Positions 1 to 8,651 of a stretch of DNA of 32,078 nt are shown here, one piece after another. The notes below the pieces were generated by a model. It saw only the letters and a program-made list of their open reading frames with translations, was not told the origin of the DNA and searched no databases. Source of the DNA: Rhodothermia bacterium (GTDB taxonomy: Bacteria; Bacteroidota; Rhodothermia; Rhodothermales; UBA2364); the NCBI GenBank assembly GCA_017303715.1, contig JAFLBZ010000048.1, forward strand, positions 1 to 32,078. Direction: 5' to 3'. Each line of letters opens with the position of its first letter. The first letter of the stretch is position 1. The position numbers and the translations under genes were made by a program.

Positions 1-106
1 AAGTCACGATCTGTTTTGACATTTGAATATATCGAAAAATCTTTCATCGTTTTATATAGATTAATATTGAGAGGAATACACGTTTAAACTAATGTAAACA
101 TTATAC
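1..106. other. AT-rich flank after truncated protease
   Basis: This short stretch is clearly richer in A and T than the gene beside it. Read on the minus strand it should carry the C-terminal third of the S8 protease, but no GTSMAAP-like serine motif appears in any frame. It has no recognisable gene. The change of sequence character falls near position 120, so a recombination, deletion or insertion boundary lies there. Confidence 0.5.
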
Positions 107-1519
107 TTATCCCAATGCAACAAGTCTCTTGTATTTCGATCCGGGCACGGGCGCGTAAATGTCCACGCCGGGCGCAAAAACATCCACTTCCGATTTGCCA
201 AAATTAGAGAAGGAGGCTAAGGCATTTTCGCCGCTTTCCCAATTGGAGGCACCCACTTCGATCATGTTTTTAGGCCGTCGCGACCGGTCTTTGCTGTCAT
301 CAGGCCCAAACCAATCTACCGGAAAGTTTGGGGTTTCGTCTATATTGGCGGCGTCATTTCCTGCAGCATGAACAATCAGTACGTCTTTAGAAGCGGCATA
401 TTGAATGGCCTTATCTACGGCCTCTTTCTGTGGGGAGTAGCCTTTTCCAAAGCTCATGTTAATGATGCTTGCACCATTATCAACGGCATAATAAATTGCG
501 TTGGCAATATCTTTATCGCGTTCGTCGCCATCGGGAACGGCACGTAACACCATAATCCGTACATTATCTGCCACGCCCATTGTTCCCAAGTTATTGGTAC
601 GGTCGGCAGCAATAATTCCGGCAACGTGCGTGCCGTGGTCTGCATCTGGCCCTTGGTAGTCGTTATTACCATAACCACGCTCGTTCAGGTTGTTGTAGTC
701 GTCTCCGACAATGCTTCGTGGGTCAAAATCTGTGTTATAGAAGTAGTTGGCGCGTGCGTCGAAGTAATTAAGACCCTCTTCTATGTCGGCGTCAATAAAT
801 GCCTGCATTTCCTCTACGGTGTCAAACGATTTTCCTGCTCCGGCCAAGTTTTCGATGATGTTTTGTCCGATGGTAACAAATTGTTTGTCTTTTGCTTCTG
901 GTTTTAGATCATAAGCGTTTTCTGGCGTCGGCGCTTTGTCACCAAGAAGACGTTTAAGGGCACTCATGGTATTGCCAATCATCGTTTTGGTCATTTGGAT
1001 TTGACTGAGTTGCGACTTGGCTTCTGCGCGCTTACTTTCCACTTCAGCCTTTGCCGTTGCATACCGTTCGCAATCACTTTTGTCTTTGCCTTGCATATTT
1101 GCAGGGTTGGCATTTTCGCATTTGCCGCGCATAGCGACCACAAAGCGGGTGACTTCGCCGGTGTCGTGGCTTACGTTTCGGCCATCTTTTCCGCCGAGGA
1201 AACTCCAGCCATGTACATCATCCACATAGCCATTTTTATCGTCATCTATGCCATTGCCCGGAATCTCTTTTGGATTAACCCAAAGAACGGATTTTAAATC
1301 TTCGTGACCAACATCCACCCCAGAGTCAATCACAGCCACAACAACCGTTTTGCCGCTACGCCCCGTCAAGAGTTCTTTATACATCCGCTCGGTTGAGACG
1401 CCGGGGACGTTGTCTCGCTCCGGGTCTAAATTATACCAATTTTTTGGCGCTTGGGCATGGACGTTCGTGCTGGCATATAAGGCCAAAAACATCCAAAAAG
1501 AAAGAAGGAGTTTTTTCAT
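107..1519 (-). pseudogene. S8 subtilisin-like serine protease, truncated before catalytic Ser
   Basis: The product is a secreted subtilase: a signal peptide (MKKLLLSFW... ending at about AQ), catalytic Asp in AVIDSGVD (about residue 65), catalytic His in DHGTHVAGI (about 295), and the oxyanion Asn in HAAGND (about 388). Between Asp and His there is an insertion of roughly 150 residues, partly Lys/Glu-rich and probably coiled coil, as seen in Bacteroidota S8 proteins. The chain ends ...GSKYKRLVALG and stops, exactly where the family normally continues with the GTSMAAP motif that carries the nucleophilic serine. The C-terminal part of the catalytic domain and any sorting domain are absent. I chose ATG at 1519 over an upstream TTG (1528) because the signal peptide starts there. 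Family assignment is secure; loss of proteolytic activity is inferred from the missing serine. Confidence 0.88.
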
Positions 1520-1771
1520 AAAACGCAAATAGAAGGTGGAAAAAAAGAACCATTAGGACGCCGGGGAATGAATTTAGTTTCTGGCCAGCCTGAATTTGAA
1601 AGGTTACATTATTGGTAAAAACTTCAATTCAACCCCATGTTGAATCCGCTACCATTATAGTTTGGTCTCAATGCAAACGTTATAAAACTTATCCGTATTG
1701 TATTTTGGCAAAAATTAAGACTAGTTTGAATGATTTTGATTTGTATAAAGTAAATAAAAAACAGGTATTTA

Positions 1772-3040
1772 ATGATGATCGTTTATCCAGCCAAGGTTTT
1801 ACAAGGCGAGGTTTTATTGCCTGCGGATAAGTCCATTTCCCAACGTGCGGCGCTTTTTGCCGCGCTTGGCAACGGCACTTCTGTGCTTGAAGGCTATGCC
1901 AGTGCTGCCGATCCGCAGTCCATGTTGTCGTGTATTCGGCAATTGGGTATTGAGATTGAACATGCGTCCGATGGAAGTCTGCTGGTGCATGGGAAAGGGC
2001 TACACGGCCTTAGCAAGCCCGATGAACCCTTAGATTGCGGAAATTCAGGAACGGCCATGCGGTTCTTGGCCGGTGTTTTGGCAGGCCAGCCGTTCGATTC
2101 AGTCTTGGTGGGAGATGCCTCTCTTTCTCGGCGTCCGATGGGGCGTGTGGCAAATCCTTTGCGCGAAATGGGCGCTCGTATTAAATTGACGGATGGCCAT
2201 GCACCTATATATATAAAAGGAAACCCTGAACTCCGTGGGATTCGTTACGATATGTCTATTGCGTCGGCTCAGGTAAAAAGTTGTGTTTTATTGGCGGGGC
2301 TGTTTGCCAAGGGGGAAACCCAAGTGGTAGAGAAAGTGCCCACACGCGATCATACCGAGCGTATGTTGGGCATTCCAAACAAGGGGGGCGTCCTAACGGT
2401 TTTGGGTGGCACTGAACTTCCGGCGCAACGGTATAAAATCCCTCGCGACTTCTCGGCGGCGGCCTTTTTTATGGTGGCGGCCTCGATCGTTCCCGGTAGT
2501 GAATTGCGACTACCACAAGTGGGTTTAAATGCCTCAAGAACGGGGTTGTTAAGTGTTTTACGCGAAATGGGCGCGGATATTACCTTAGAAAATGAGCGGG
2601 AAACCAATGGCGAACCCATTGCCGATCTCCGGATTCGGGCTGCAAAATTAAGAGGAATCGCACTTGATGGGGCGGTGATTGCAAACATTATAGACGAAAT
2701 TCCTATTTTGGCCGTTGCTGCCACACAAGCCGAAGGCATCACCGAAATTCGCGGGGCGGAAGAATTGCGCGTAAAAGAAACCGATAGGATTTCGGCTATG
2801 GCAATAAACCTTGCGAGGCTGGGCGCAACTGTAACGGAATGGCCGGATGGAATGCGCATCATTGGAGGAACAAAACTGAAAGGAGCAACCGTAGAGACCT
2901 TCTTAGACCACCGAATTGCGATGAGTATGGGCGTGGCGGCATTGGTGGCGGATAGTCCGACCGAGATTTTGGAGGCGCATCACGCGGCAGTTTCCTTCCC
3001 CGATTTTTGGGCACAACTTGAACACGTCAGCAAACCGTAG
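1772..3040 (+). CDS. aroA: 3-phosphoshikimate 1-carboxyvinyltransferase (EPSP synthase)
   Basis: This enzyme condenses shikimate-3-phosphate with phosphoenolpyruvate, the sixth step of the cytoplasmic shikimate pathway to aromatic amino acids. Visible signatures are the N-terminal ADKSISQRA (Lys20, Ser21, Arg25), DCGNSGTAMRFLAG, SLSRRPMGR, SAQVKSC, the DEIPILAV catalytic Asp segment, EELRVKETDRI and the C-terminal DHRIAMS. Length (422 aa) is normal. The segment after HTERML is a few residues shorter than in the Bacillus-type enzyme as I recall it, and the usual PGD turn reads PRD, so the domain-2 loop is somewhat divergent. Two ATG codons are adjacent at 1772 and 1775; no strong Shine-Dalgarno is seen. 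The next gene starts 6 bp after the stop, so they may be co-transcribed. Confidence 0.95.
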   Translation: MMIVYPAKVLQGEVLLPADKSISQRAALFAALGNGTSVLEGYASAADPQSMLSCIRQLGIEIEHASDGSLLVHGKGLHGLSKPDEPLDCGNSGTAMRFLAGVLAGQPFDSVLVGDASLSRRPMGRVANPLREMGARIKLTDGHAPIYIKGNPELRGIRYDMSIASAQVKSCVLLAGLFAKGETQVVEKVPTRDHTERMLGIPNKGGVLTVLGGTELPAQRYKIPRDFSAAAFFMVAASIVPGSELRLPQVGLNASRTGLLSVLREMGADITLENERETNGEPIADLRIRAAKLRGIALDGAVIANIIDEIPILAVAATQAEGITEIRGAEELRVKETDRISAMAINLARLGATVTEWPDGMRIIGGTKLKGATVETFLDHRIAMSMGVAALVADSPTEILEAHHAAVSFPDFWAQLEHVSKP

Positions 3041-3046
3041 TCCGCT

Positions 3047-5443
3047 ATGTATAGACACGTCCTATCTTTTTATGTGCTTTGGCTTTGTTGTGTGCTTGTA
3101 TGTCTGCAAAACCTTCATGCGCAAGGACGGGTTGTGGTCAGTGGGTATGTTTCCGATACAACTACTGGCGAACGTCTCATCGGGGCGAGTGTGTATGCGG
3201 CTTCGCTGAAAATAGGTACGGTGAGTAATCGGTATGGTTTTTTTAGCTTAATGGTTCCGAAGGATTCTCTGGTACTGGCCGTTAGTTTTGTCGGCTACAA
3301 AAGCCGTTTTTGGGCACTTCGCCCAGAAAAAAACCTTATGATCGAGGCCGGACTAACGCCTGAAACCGCCACAGGGAACGTAGAAATTACCGCCCATCAT
3401 CGTCGCTCTGGAGTGGAGACGGCAGAAACCAGTACCATCGAGATTCCCATTCATCAGATCAAAGCCCTGCCAGCGCTTCTGGGCGAGGCGGATGTCATTA
3501 AGGCGCTCCAACTCATGCCCGGCGTTCAGTCCGGCTCCGAGGGCAGCTCGGGGCTATACGTCCGAGGCGGTGGACCAGATCAAAACCTGATCTTGGTGGA
3601 TGATACGCCCGTTTATAATGTGAGTCATCTTTTTGGTTTTTTTTCGGTGTTTAATGCTGACGCCATACAGTCGGTTTCACTCTCTAAGGGTGGATTTCCG
3701 GCGCGGTATGGTGGACGGTTGTCCTCCGTGGTGGAAATTTCGCTCAAGGAAGGGAACCTGCGCGACTGGAAAACGGAAGGCTCTATTGGCTTGGTAGCCT
3801 CTAAAATAGCCGTTCAAGGCCCCATCATACGAGACAAAATGAGTGTCTTTGTTTCGGCAAGACGTACCTATATAGATGTACTTGCACGTCCGGTATTGCG
3901 CCGTTTCTCGGACGAAGATCCCGATCGCGATGTGGAAAGCGGTTATTATTTTTATGATTTAAACGCCAAATGGAATTGGATCCCTTCGCAGAAAGACCGT
4001 TTCTTTCTAAGTTGGTACAGTGGAAAAGACGCTTTCTATCTTGATCAGAAACAACTGTTTAACCAAAAAAAGAATGAGAACTTGCTGCAAGTTGGAATGG
4101 ATTGGGGGAACATCGCCTCGGCATTTAGATGGAATCATTTGTTCAACAACCGGCTGTTTGCCAATACCGTACTTTCTCTGAGCAACTATGCCCTGACGGC
4201 AGACTACGCAGAGTCCGAATACGCCTTTCTTACGCCGCAAAACAAGGATGAATACGCGGCTCAATATACATCTGGAATTCGGGATTGGCGGCTCAAAACG
4301 GACTGGGACTGGTCTGCCCATGCACGGCATATCATTCGGTTTGGTGCATGGGCTATCCGTCATCGTTTTGTTCCGGCAGTGGCACAAGTCTCAATTCAGG
4401 ACGGCAGTTCTGCACCTATTGAAACCGAGTTTAAGCCGCAATCCGATAAAATCTTTAGCACAGAGTCTGCTTTGTATATCGAAGACGATTGGCAGGCTTC
4501 TGGACGGTTACGCCTTAATGGTGGCATACATCTTTCGGGATATTGGGTGAGGGGGCGAAGTTTTTTTTCGGCACAACCCCGTATTTCTGCAAGATTTAAA
4601 GCCGGACGATATGCTCTTAAAGCCTCCTTTGCGCATGTTCAGCAACCACTCCATTTGCTCACAACCAGTAGCATAGGACTTCCGACCGATTTATGGCTAC
4701 CTGCTACCGAAAAAGTGCCGCCTTCCTATGCCACACAAACAGCCTTGGGCCTTGTACGCGAGTGGGACGGATGGGAGGCGACCGTAGAAGCCTATTACAA
4801 ACCCATGAAGGGGATTATTGAATACAAACCAGGGGCGAATTTTGTAAACCAACCTGCATTGGACTGGCAGGAAAAGGTGGTCATCGGCAAAGGGCTTTCT
4901 CGCGGATTAGAGTTTTTCGTGCAGAAAATAACAGGGAAAACAACGGGGTGGATGGGTTATACCTTGGCGCAAAGTACCAGAATTTTCAAAGACTTAAACG
5001 AGGGAAAATCCTTCCCATACCGCTATGACCGCTTGCACGATGTGGTTTTGATGATCCAATACAAAGCAAATGAACGGGTGGCATTTTCTGGAACATGGGT
5101 TTATGGAACGGGCAATGCCCTTACGTTGGCCGTCTCGAAGGTTGCGGGGGCAAGCCGCCCTTGGGAAAGTGGCACAACCTATTGGTACTATGGCAGCCGG
5201 AACAGCTATCGCATGTCGCCCTATCACCGAATGGATCTAGGTGTTAATTTTAATAAATTGTTAAAAATTAAACCCTTAGGCGAATTTTCAAGAGTGATTT
5301 CGCTGAGTGTGTATAATGCCTATAACCGCAAAAATGCCTTTTTTATTTATGAAGGTGAAGACCCTATTACCCTTAATAAATCCTTCCGACAAGCCAGTCT
5401 GTTCCCTATTATTCCCGCAATCTCGTATGCGTTTCGGTTTTAA
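3047..5443 (+). CDS. TonB-dependent outer-membrane receptor with carboxypeptidase-like N-domain
   Basis: This is a 798-aa outer-membrane receptor, energised by TonB, that imports an unknown ligand. Residues 1-26 form a signal peptide ending in HAQ. Residues about 28-90 are a CarboxypepD-regulatory-like beta-sandwich (SGYVSDTTTGERLIGASVY, then SFVGYKS). The plug domain spans about 128-237, with VIKALQLMPGV, YVRGGGPDQN and GGFPARYGGRLSSVVEIS. The rest is a 22-strand-type barrel rich in aromatic residues, ending in a C-terminal aromatic (AFRF), as expected for outer-membrane insertion. No SusD partner, TonB or substrate-specific enzyme is adjacent, so the ligand cannot be deduced. The gene begins 6 bp after aroA, but a functional link with aroA is not implied. 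Confidence 0.92.
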   Translation: MYRHVLSFYVLWLCCVLVCLQNLHAQGRVVVSGYVSDTTTGERLIGASVYAASLKIGTVSNRYGFFSLMVPKDSLVLAVSFVGYKSRFWALRPEKNLMIEAGLTPETATGNVEITAHHRRSGVETAETSTIEIPIHQIKALPALLGEADVIKALQLMPGVQSGSEGSSGLYVRGGGPDQNLILVDDTPVYNVSHLFGFFSVFNADAIQSVSLSKGGFPARYGGRLSSVVEISLKEGNLRDWKTEGSIGLVASKIAVQGPIIRDKMSVFVSARRTYIDVLARPVLRRFSDEDPDRDVESGYYFYDLNAKWNWIPSQKDRFFLSWYSGKDAFYLDQKQLFNQKKNENLLQVGMDWGNIASAFRWNHLFNNRLFANTVLSLSNYALTADYAESEYAFLTPQNKDEYAAQYTSGIRDWRLKTDWDWSAHARHIIRFGAWAIRHRFVPAVAQVSIQDGSSAPIETEFKPQSDKIFSTESALYIEDDWQASGRLRLNGGIHLSGYWVRGRSFFSAQPRISARFKAGRYALKASFAHVQQPLHLLTTSSIGLPTDLWLPATEKVPPSYATQTALGLVREWDGWEATVEAYYKPMKGIIEYKPGANFVNQPALDWQEKVVIGKGLSRGLEFFVQKITGKTTGWMGYTLAQSTRIFKDLNEGKSFPYRYDRLHDVVLMIQYKANERVAFSGTWVYGTGNALTLAVSKVAGASRPWESGTTYWYYGSRNSYRMSPYHRMDLGVNFNKLLKIKPLGEFSRVISLSVYNAYNRKNAFFIYEGEDPITLNKSFRQASLFPIIPAISYAFRF

Positions 5444-5648
5444 AGAACAACAGCTATAAGCCTTTTGTGAAGATGTAATTCTTAGATTAATTTATCAGTT
5501 TTCCACAAACAATCATTTTATACCGTATTTTTTTAGAACTAAAATTTGCGTACCTGAAAGATGTTTTCTTCGTTAAATAAATTATCTTCTTTGTCAAAAT
5601 AGAAAATCTTAAACTGTAAATCATAACGCAAACAGTAAGGCCAAGAAA

Positions 5649-6893
5649 ATGAAAATAGTGATATTAACATTAGGAACACGTGGCGATGTGCAACCTTACG
5701 CTGTTTTAGGACAAGCACTCCAACAACGTGGACACCAAGTCACCTTATCAACAGCAAAAAACTTTGAGCAACTCGTAAAATCATATGATATTAATTTTGT
5801 ACCAGTAGAAGCAGATTTTGAGCAGCTTTTAAACTCAGAAGAAGGAAAAAAAATGATGAAGGGGAACCCTTTTGCGGTTAAGAGAAACATCAATACTTGG
5901 GTTTACCCCTTAATAACAAATTCTCTTACAACGTTTTACAAATTAGCAAAAGAAAGTGACATCGTTTTATATCATGTTAAGACATTGGCAGATAGTTTTG
6001 CCGATCAATTTCCGTATAAAATGATAAGAACGAATGTTTTACCCATTATAGAACCAACAAGTGAATTTGCCAACCCTGCATTTAGTGGTTTGTTCATTCC
6101 TAAATTTCTTAACAGGTTAACTTACCTGTTCTCAAATTTGAGTATAAATCTATTGTCAAAGCCTATTAGACAATTTAGGGCAAAATTTGACCTCCCAAAA
6201 AAATTCCATATTCCAATAATAAAGGATATTTACGGTATAAGTTCTGCATTTCTACCAGTTCCTAAAGACTTTCCAAAACGTGTGAAATTTACAGGATTTT
6301 GGCTCGGCACATCGAAAACGGAATTAACGAATGATGTAGTAGAATTTTTGAATGAAGGTGAACCACCATTGCTATTAACGTTTGGCAGTATGCCTTTTAA
6401 AAGTAAATTTGACTTGCAAAGTGTTCTGCTAAAACTATCAATAGAATTGGGTATAAGAATCATTGTGGTGAGGGGTTGGGGACTTGATCAAACAGAAAAA
6501 CTTGAGAATCAGCCGAACATAAAAGTTATTGCATCAGCACCTTATGAAAAATTATTCCCCCTAACGAAGGCAATTATCCATCACGGTGGAATTGGGACAA
6601 CAGCCGAATGTTTGAGGGCTGGAAAACCTTTTATGATTTGCCCAATATTGTACCCCATCGGCGACCAAAAATTCTGGGGGCAACATGCTTACAAAAGAGG
6701 ACTTGCCGTCGAGCCAATCCCCATCAAAAAAATGACAGAGAAAATGTTTTTAGCGGGCGTCCAAGAACTATTGACGCGCCAGCAACTATATGAAAATGCA
6801 AAACAGATGCAGGTTTTCATCAATGACGAAAATGGACTCCAGAAAACCATCGAAGAAATAGAACGACACTGCGCTTTTTCCCCAAACCGATAG
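5649..6893 (+). CDS. GT1-family glycosyltransferase (MGT/sterol-glucosyltransferase-like)
   Basis: A 414-aa cytoplasmic GT-B glycosyltransferase that transfers a sugar from a nucleotide-sugar donor to a lipid or small-molecule acceptor. The N-terminus KIVILTLGTRGDVQPYAVLG is the classic acceptor-domain start of UGT51/UGT80-like and antibiotic glycosyltransferases. The donor-binding half has LLLTFGSMP, then HHGGIGTTAECLRAGKP (His311-His312) and PILYPIGDQKFWG, matching the PSPG-like donor motif. Base composition differs from its neighbours: 60-base lines I counted gave 43% (5701) and 30% (5941) GC, while flanking genes look near 50%, and the 5' spacer is AT-rich. The last ~250 bp return towards local composition. 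Horizontal acquisition is likely but inferred. The acceptor is unknown. Confidence 0.88.
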   Translation: MKIVILTLGTRGDVQPYAVLGQALQQRGHQVTLSTAKNFEQLVKSYDINFVPVEADFEQLLNSEEGKKMMKGNPFAVKRNINTWVYPLITNSLTTFYKLAKESDIVLYHVKTLADSFADQFPYKMIRTNVLPIIEPTSEFANPAFSGLFIPKFLNRLTYLFSNLSINLLSKPIRQFRAKFDLPKKFHIPIIKDIYGISSAFLPVPKDFPKRVKFTGFWLGTSKTELTNDVVEFLNEGEPPLLLTFGSMPFKSKFDLQSVLLKLSIELGIRIIVVRGWGLDQTEKLENQPNIKVIASAPYEKLFPLTKAIIHHGGIGTTAECLRAGKPFMICPILYPIGDQKFWGQHAYKRGLAVEPIPIKKMTEKMFLAGVQELLTRQQLYENAKQMQVFINDENGLQKTIEEIERHCAFSPNR

Positions 6894-7099
6894 ATGCCTT
6901 ATAGACCCAAAACCGCTATTCCGACGGCACACCCGTGCAGTATCTTGCGCATTCGGCGGATTTTTCTAAGGGCCACTGTGCAAAGGGAAGCGGGAGTAGG
7001 AACGCCTGGAAATGACTTAATGGGAAGAGATGAGACCAATTTCAAACGGCTGATTCGCTTAATATCAACAACATAAACCCTGTAAATCACCCTTGGTCA

Positions 7100-7378
7100 T
7101 CATAAAGATATTTTCTTTAACTCAGTTTTGAGGAAGTCTATCGTATGTTCCACAAGTTCGGTGGGAGGGGACGGCGTTTTGGGCATTTCATGTAATAGAC
7201 CGATGGTCGCCTTGTACCGAGAAAGGTAGGCTTTGCAATTTCGGCAAAGACGCAAGTGTTGCTCGAATCGCCATTTTTGGTCTTCGGTTAAGGCATTTTC
7301 AAAATAGTCCGTGAGGAAATGGTGGGCATCTTGGCAACGAAGGTCTATTCCCAACCTATGTTTAAGGGCTTGAATCAT
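7100..7378 (-). CDS. zinc-finger anti-sigma factor
   Basis: A 92-residue protein with the ZAS signature: Cys15, then HLRLCRNC (His-x3-Cys-x2-Cys) in the middle, inside a helical region of the type CxDxHxFLxDYxxxxL...FExHL. Proteins of this class bind zinc, hold a cognate ECF sigma factor inactive and release it on a signal. There is no transmembrane segment, so this would be a soluble anti-sigma factor or one working with another partner. Its start overlaps the 3' end of the sigma gene by 17 bp, a layout that implies translational coupling and equal expression. The C-terminal 30 residues have no recognisable domain. The stimulus cannot be deduced from the sequence. Confidence 0.85.
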   Translation of the reverse strand: MIQALKHRLGIDLRCQDAHHFLTDYFENALTEDQKWRFEQHLRLCRNCKAYLSRYKATIGLLHEMPKTPSPPTELVEHTIDFLKTELKKISL

Positions 7379-7964
7379 AATGGGTTAATCGTTTCTGAAG
7401 GGCGTTTCGGGCACGGTGGAGCCGGACTCGTAGGTTTCCTTCGGTAATTTGGAGGATCGAGGCTACTTCATCCATCGGTAAGTCTTCAAGGTCTCGTAAT
7501 AAAATAGCCACCCGATATGCTTCCGGTAGTTGTTCTATGGCCTCATATAGCAGCCGGATTTGCTCTCTTCGGATTAGGCCCTGTTCTGGATTCCACATTT
7601 GGTACTGCTCTTGGGCATGTCCGTTAACAAGAAACATTGGCTGAAGGGCCTCTATTTCGGATTCCTCCATGACCTCCGTGCGATACGCTTTTCGCAAGTT
7701 GGTGCGTGCCAAGTTGACCCCAATAGCACACAACCAAGTAGAAAACTTAGCCTCACCTCTGAACTGGTCAATCCTGAGCAATGCCTGAAGAAACGTTTCT
7801 TGTACCAAGTTCTGAACTTCGTCTGGATCTCTGATTAAGCGAGCAATACACCGATACAATTTGGGCGTTTCTTCTCGAACCATGCGCGTTATCGCCGCAT
7901 CGTCCCTGTTGCGGAGGGCCTCTAGATGGCTTAGTTGATCGGTATAGGTATTTGTTCCAGGCAA
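7362..7964 (-). CDS. ECF-type RNA polymerase sigma factor
   Basis: A 200-aa sigma-70 family factor of the ECF group. Region 2 lies at about residues 30-95 (PDEVQNLVQETFLQALLRIDQFRG, then FSTWLCAIGVNLARTNLRK) and region 4 at about 140-195 (LPEAYRVAILLRDLEDLPMDEVA, then LRVRLHRARNALQKRL, the helix-turn-helix that reads the -35 element). It overlaps the anti-sigma gene by 17 bp. The 5' end is odd. The longest in-frame start is a TTG at 7964, with no good ribosome binding site, and the first ~28 codons are repeated in degenerate form immediately upstream in a different frame (offset 104 bp). The true start, and whether this gene is still well translated, are therefore uncertain. Confidence 0.9.
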   Translation of the reverse strand: MPGTNTYTDQLSHLEALRNRDDAAITRMVREETPKLYRCIARLIRDPDEVQNLVQETFLQALLRIDQFRGEAKFSTWLCAIGVNLARTNLRKAYRTEVMEESEIEALQPMFLVNGHAQEQYQMWNPEQGLIRREQIRLLYEAIEQLPEAYRVAILLRDLEDLPMDEVASILQITEGNLRVRLHRARNALQKRLTHYDSSP

Positions 7965-8064
7965 GCAAATAGTACGGTTCGAACCATGCGTGTGATCACC
8001 ACATCGTCCCTATTACGGAGAGGGTCTAAATAGTTTAGTTGATCGGTATAGGTATTTGTTACAG
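7875..8064. repeat. degenerate direct duplication of sigma-factor 5' end
   Basis: Two direct copies of about 86 bp lie at 7875-7960 (inside the sigma gene) and 7979-8064 (upstream), with a constant offset of 104 bp. By eye about 13 of 86 positions differ, most of them transitions; the block GATCGGTATAGGTATTTGTT is identical in both (7937-7956 and 8041-8060). Because 104 is not a multiple of three, the two copies lie in different minus-strand frames. Confidence 0.9.
7979..8064 (-). pseudogene. remnant of sigma-factor N-terminus
   Basis: Minus-strand translation gives TNTYTDQLNYLDPLRNRDD followed by VVITRMVR, which matches the first residues of the adjacent sigma factor (TNTYTDQLSHLEALRNRDD, AAITRMVR). 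It sits in an open frame that starts at 8164 and runs out of the sigma frame shortly after the copy. It is either the leftover of the ancestral start region after a tandem duplication, or the stub of a deleted paralogue. It has no complete domain and is unlikely to make a functional protein. Confidence 0.7.
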
Positions 8065-8203
8065 CCCAAGATAGAAATGCCGATTCGCCCCAAACGTGCG
8101 TTAACAAATGCAAAGATCGCCTCTTGATAAGCGAAGCGTCATGCCTCTTTACGTCCCGAATCAAGATAAAACAGGTTCTTTTAATCCATTGTAAATAGGC
8201 GCC

Positions 8204-8602
8204 TTAGATGATGGTAATCTGGAGGGTGTATTTGACGTTTTTGATCATCGAAACCCCCATCACGCCAAGTCCTTGCACCACTACCTTGTATGTGCCATTT
8301 TCGGGCAGGTCAATGGTTTGCGCACCCGTGCCTTCATCCAGCAATATTGTTCCATCTTCGTCCCCTTGCATTACCAAAAAACCCACCTTGCTGCTCGTCG
8401 TTTTGAGTTTAACCTGCAATCGTTGCCCACCTTTAGCACGAAACATATAGGTATGTATTCCTTCCACATTCAGTAGCGTACCCTTTGCCGTCGCACTATT
8501 GGCTCCCTTTGCGAACCGCACCTGTTTGCTGAACGTGGGTTGCGAAAACGTGGTAACGGCACAGAACAAGGTTAGTACAAAAAAAAGAATGGTCGTTTTC
8601 AT
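8204..8602 (-). CDS. small secreted beta-sandwich protein (PliI/PPC-like)
   Basis: A 132-residue protein with a clear signal peptide (MKTTILFFVLTLFCAVTTFSQ). The mature part follows the pattern VRFAKGANSATAKGTL, YMFRAKGGQRLQVKL, LDEGTGAQTIDLPENGTYKVVV, then YTLQITI at the end. That order (sequestering turn, AKAGQ-like strand, L-P-x-NGxY strand, final YTLxI strand) is what I know from g-type/i-type lysozyme inhibitor (PliI) and bacterial pre-peptidase C-terminal beta-sandwich domains. Function as a lysozyme inhibitor is only a possibility. I chose the ATG at 8602; an extension to 8659 would run into dxs and lacks signal-peptide character. Periplasmic or extracellular location is expected. Confidence 0.65.
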   Translation of the reverse strand: MKTTILFFVLTLFCAVTTFSQPTFSKQVRFAKGANSATAKGTLLNVEGIHTYMFRAKGGQRLQVKLKTTSSKVGFLVMQGDEDGTILLDEGTGAQTIDLPENGTYKVVVQGLGVMGVSMIKNVKYTLQITII

Positions 8603-8651
8603 ATAATACAATGTTTTAGGGATTTTATGGTGTTTCTTTTTCTCGTGTTGT

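Noticed and set aside
2350-2862. 170-codon minus-strand open frame inside aroA
   Set aside because: It is antisense to conserved AroA motifs and has low-complexity shadow composition.
6894-7099. Open frames of about 60 codons on both strands in the spacer between glycosyltransferase and anti-sigma genes
   Set aside because: Basic, Pro/Arg-rich translations without a recognisable motif, and a small GCAC-ACCC-GTGC hairpin without a T run; too little to call a gene, an attC site or a terminator.
7931-8164. 77-codon minus-strand open frame read as an independent gene
   Set aside because: Its only recognisable part is the degenerate copy of the sigma-factor N-terminus; upstream residues match nothing and it soon runs into the sigma gene in another frame.
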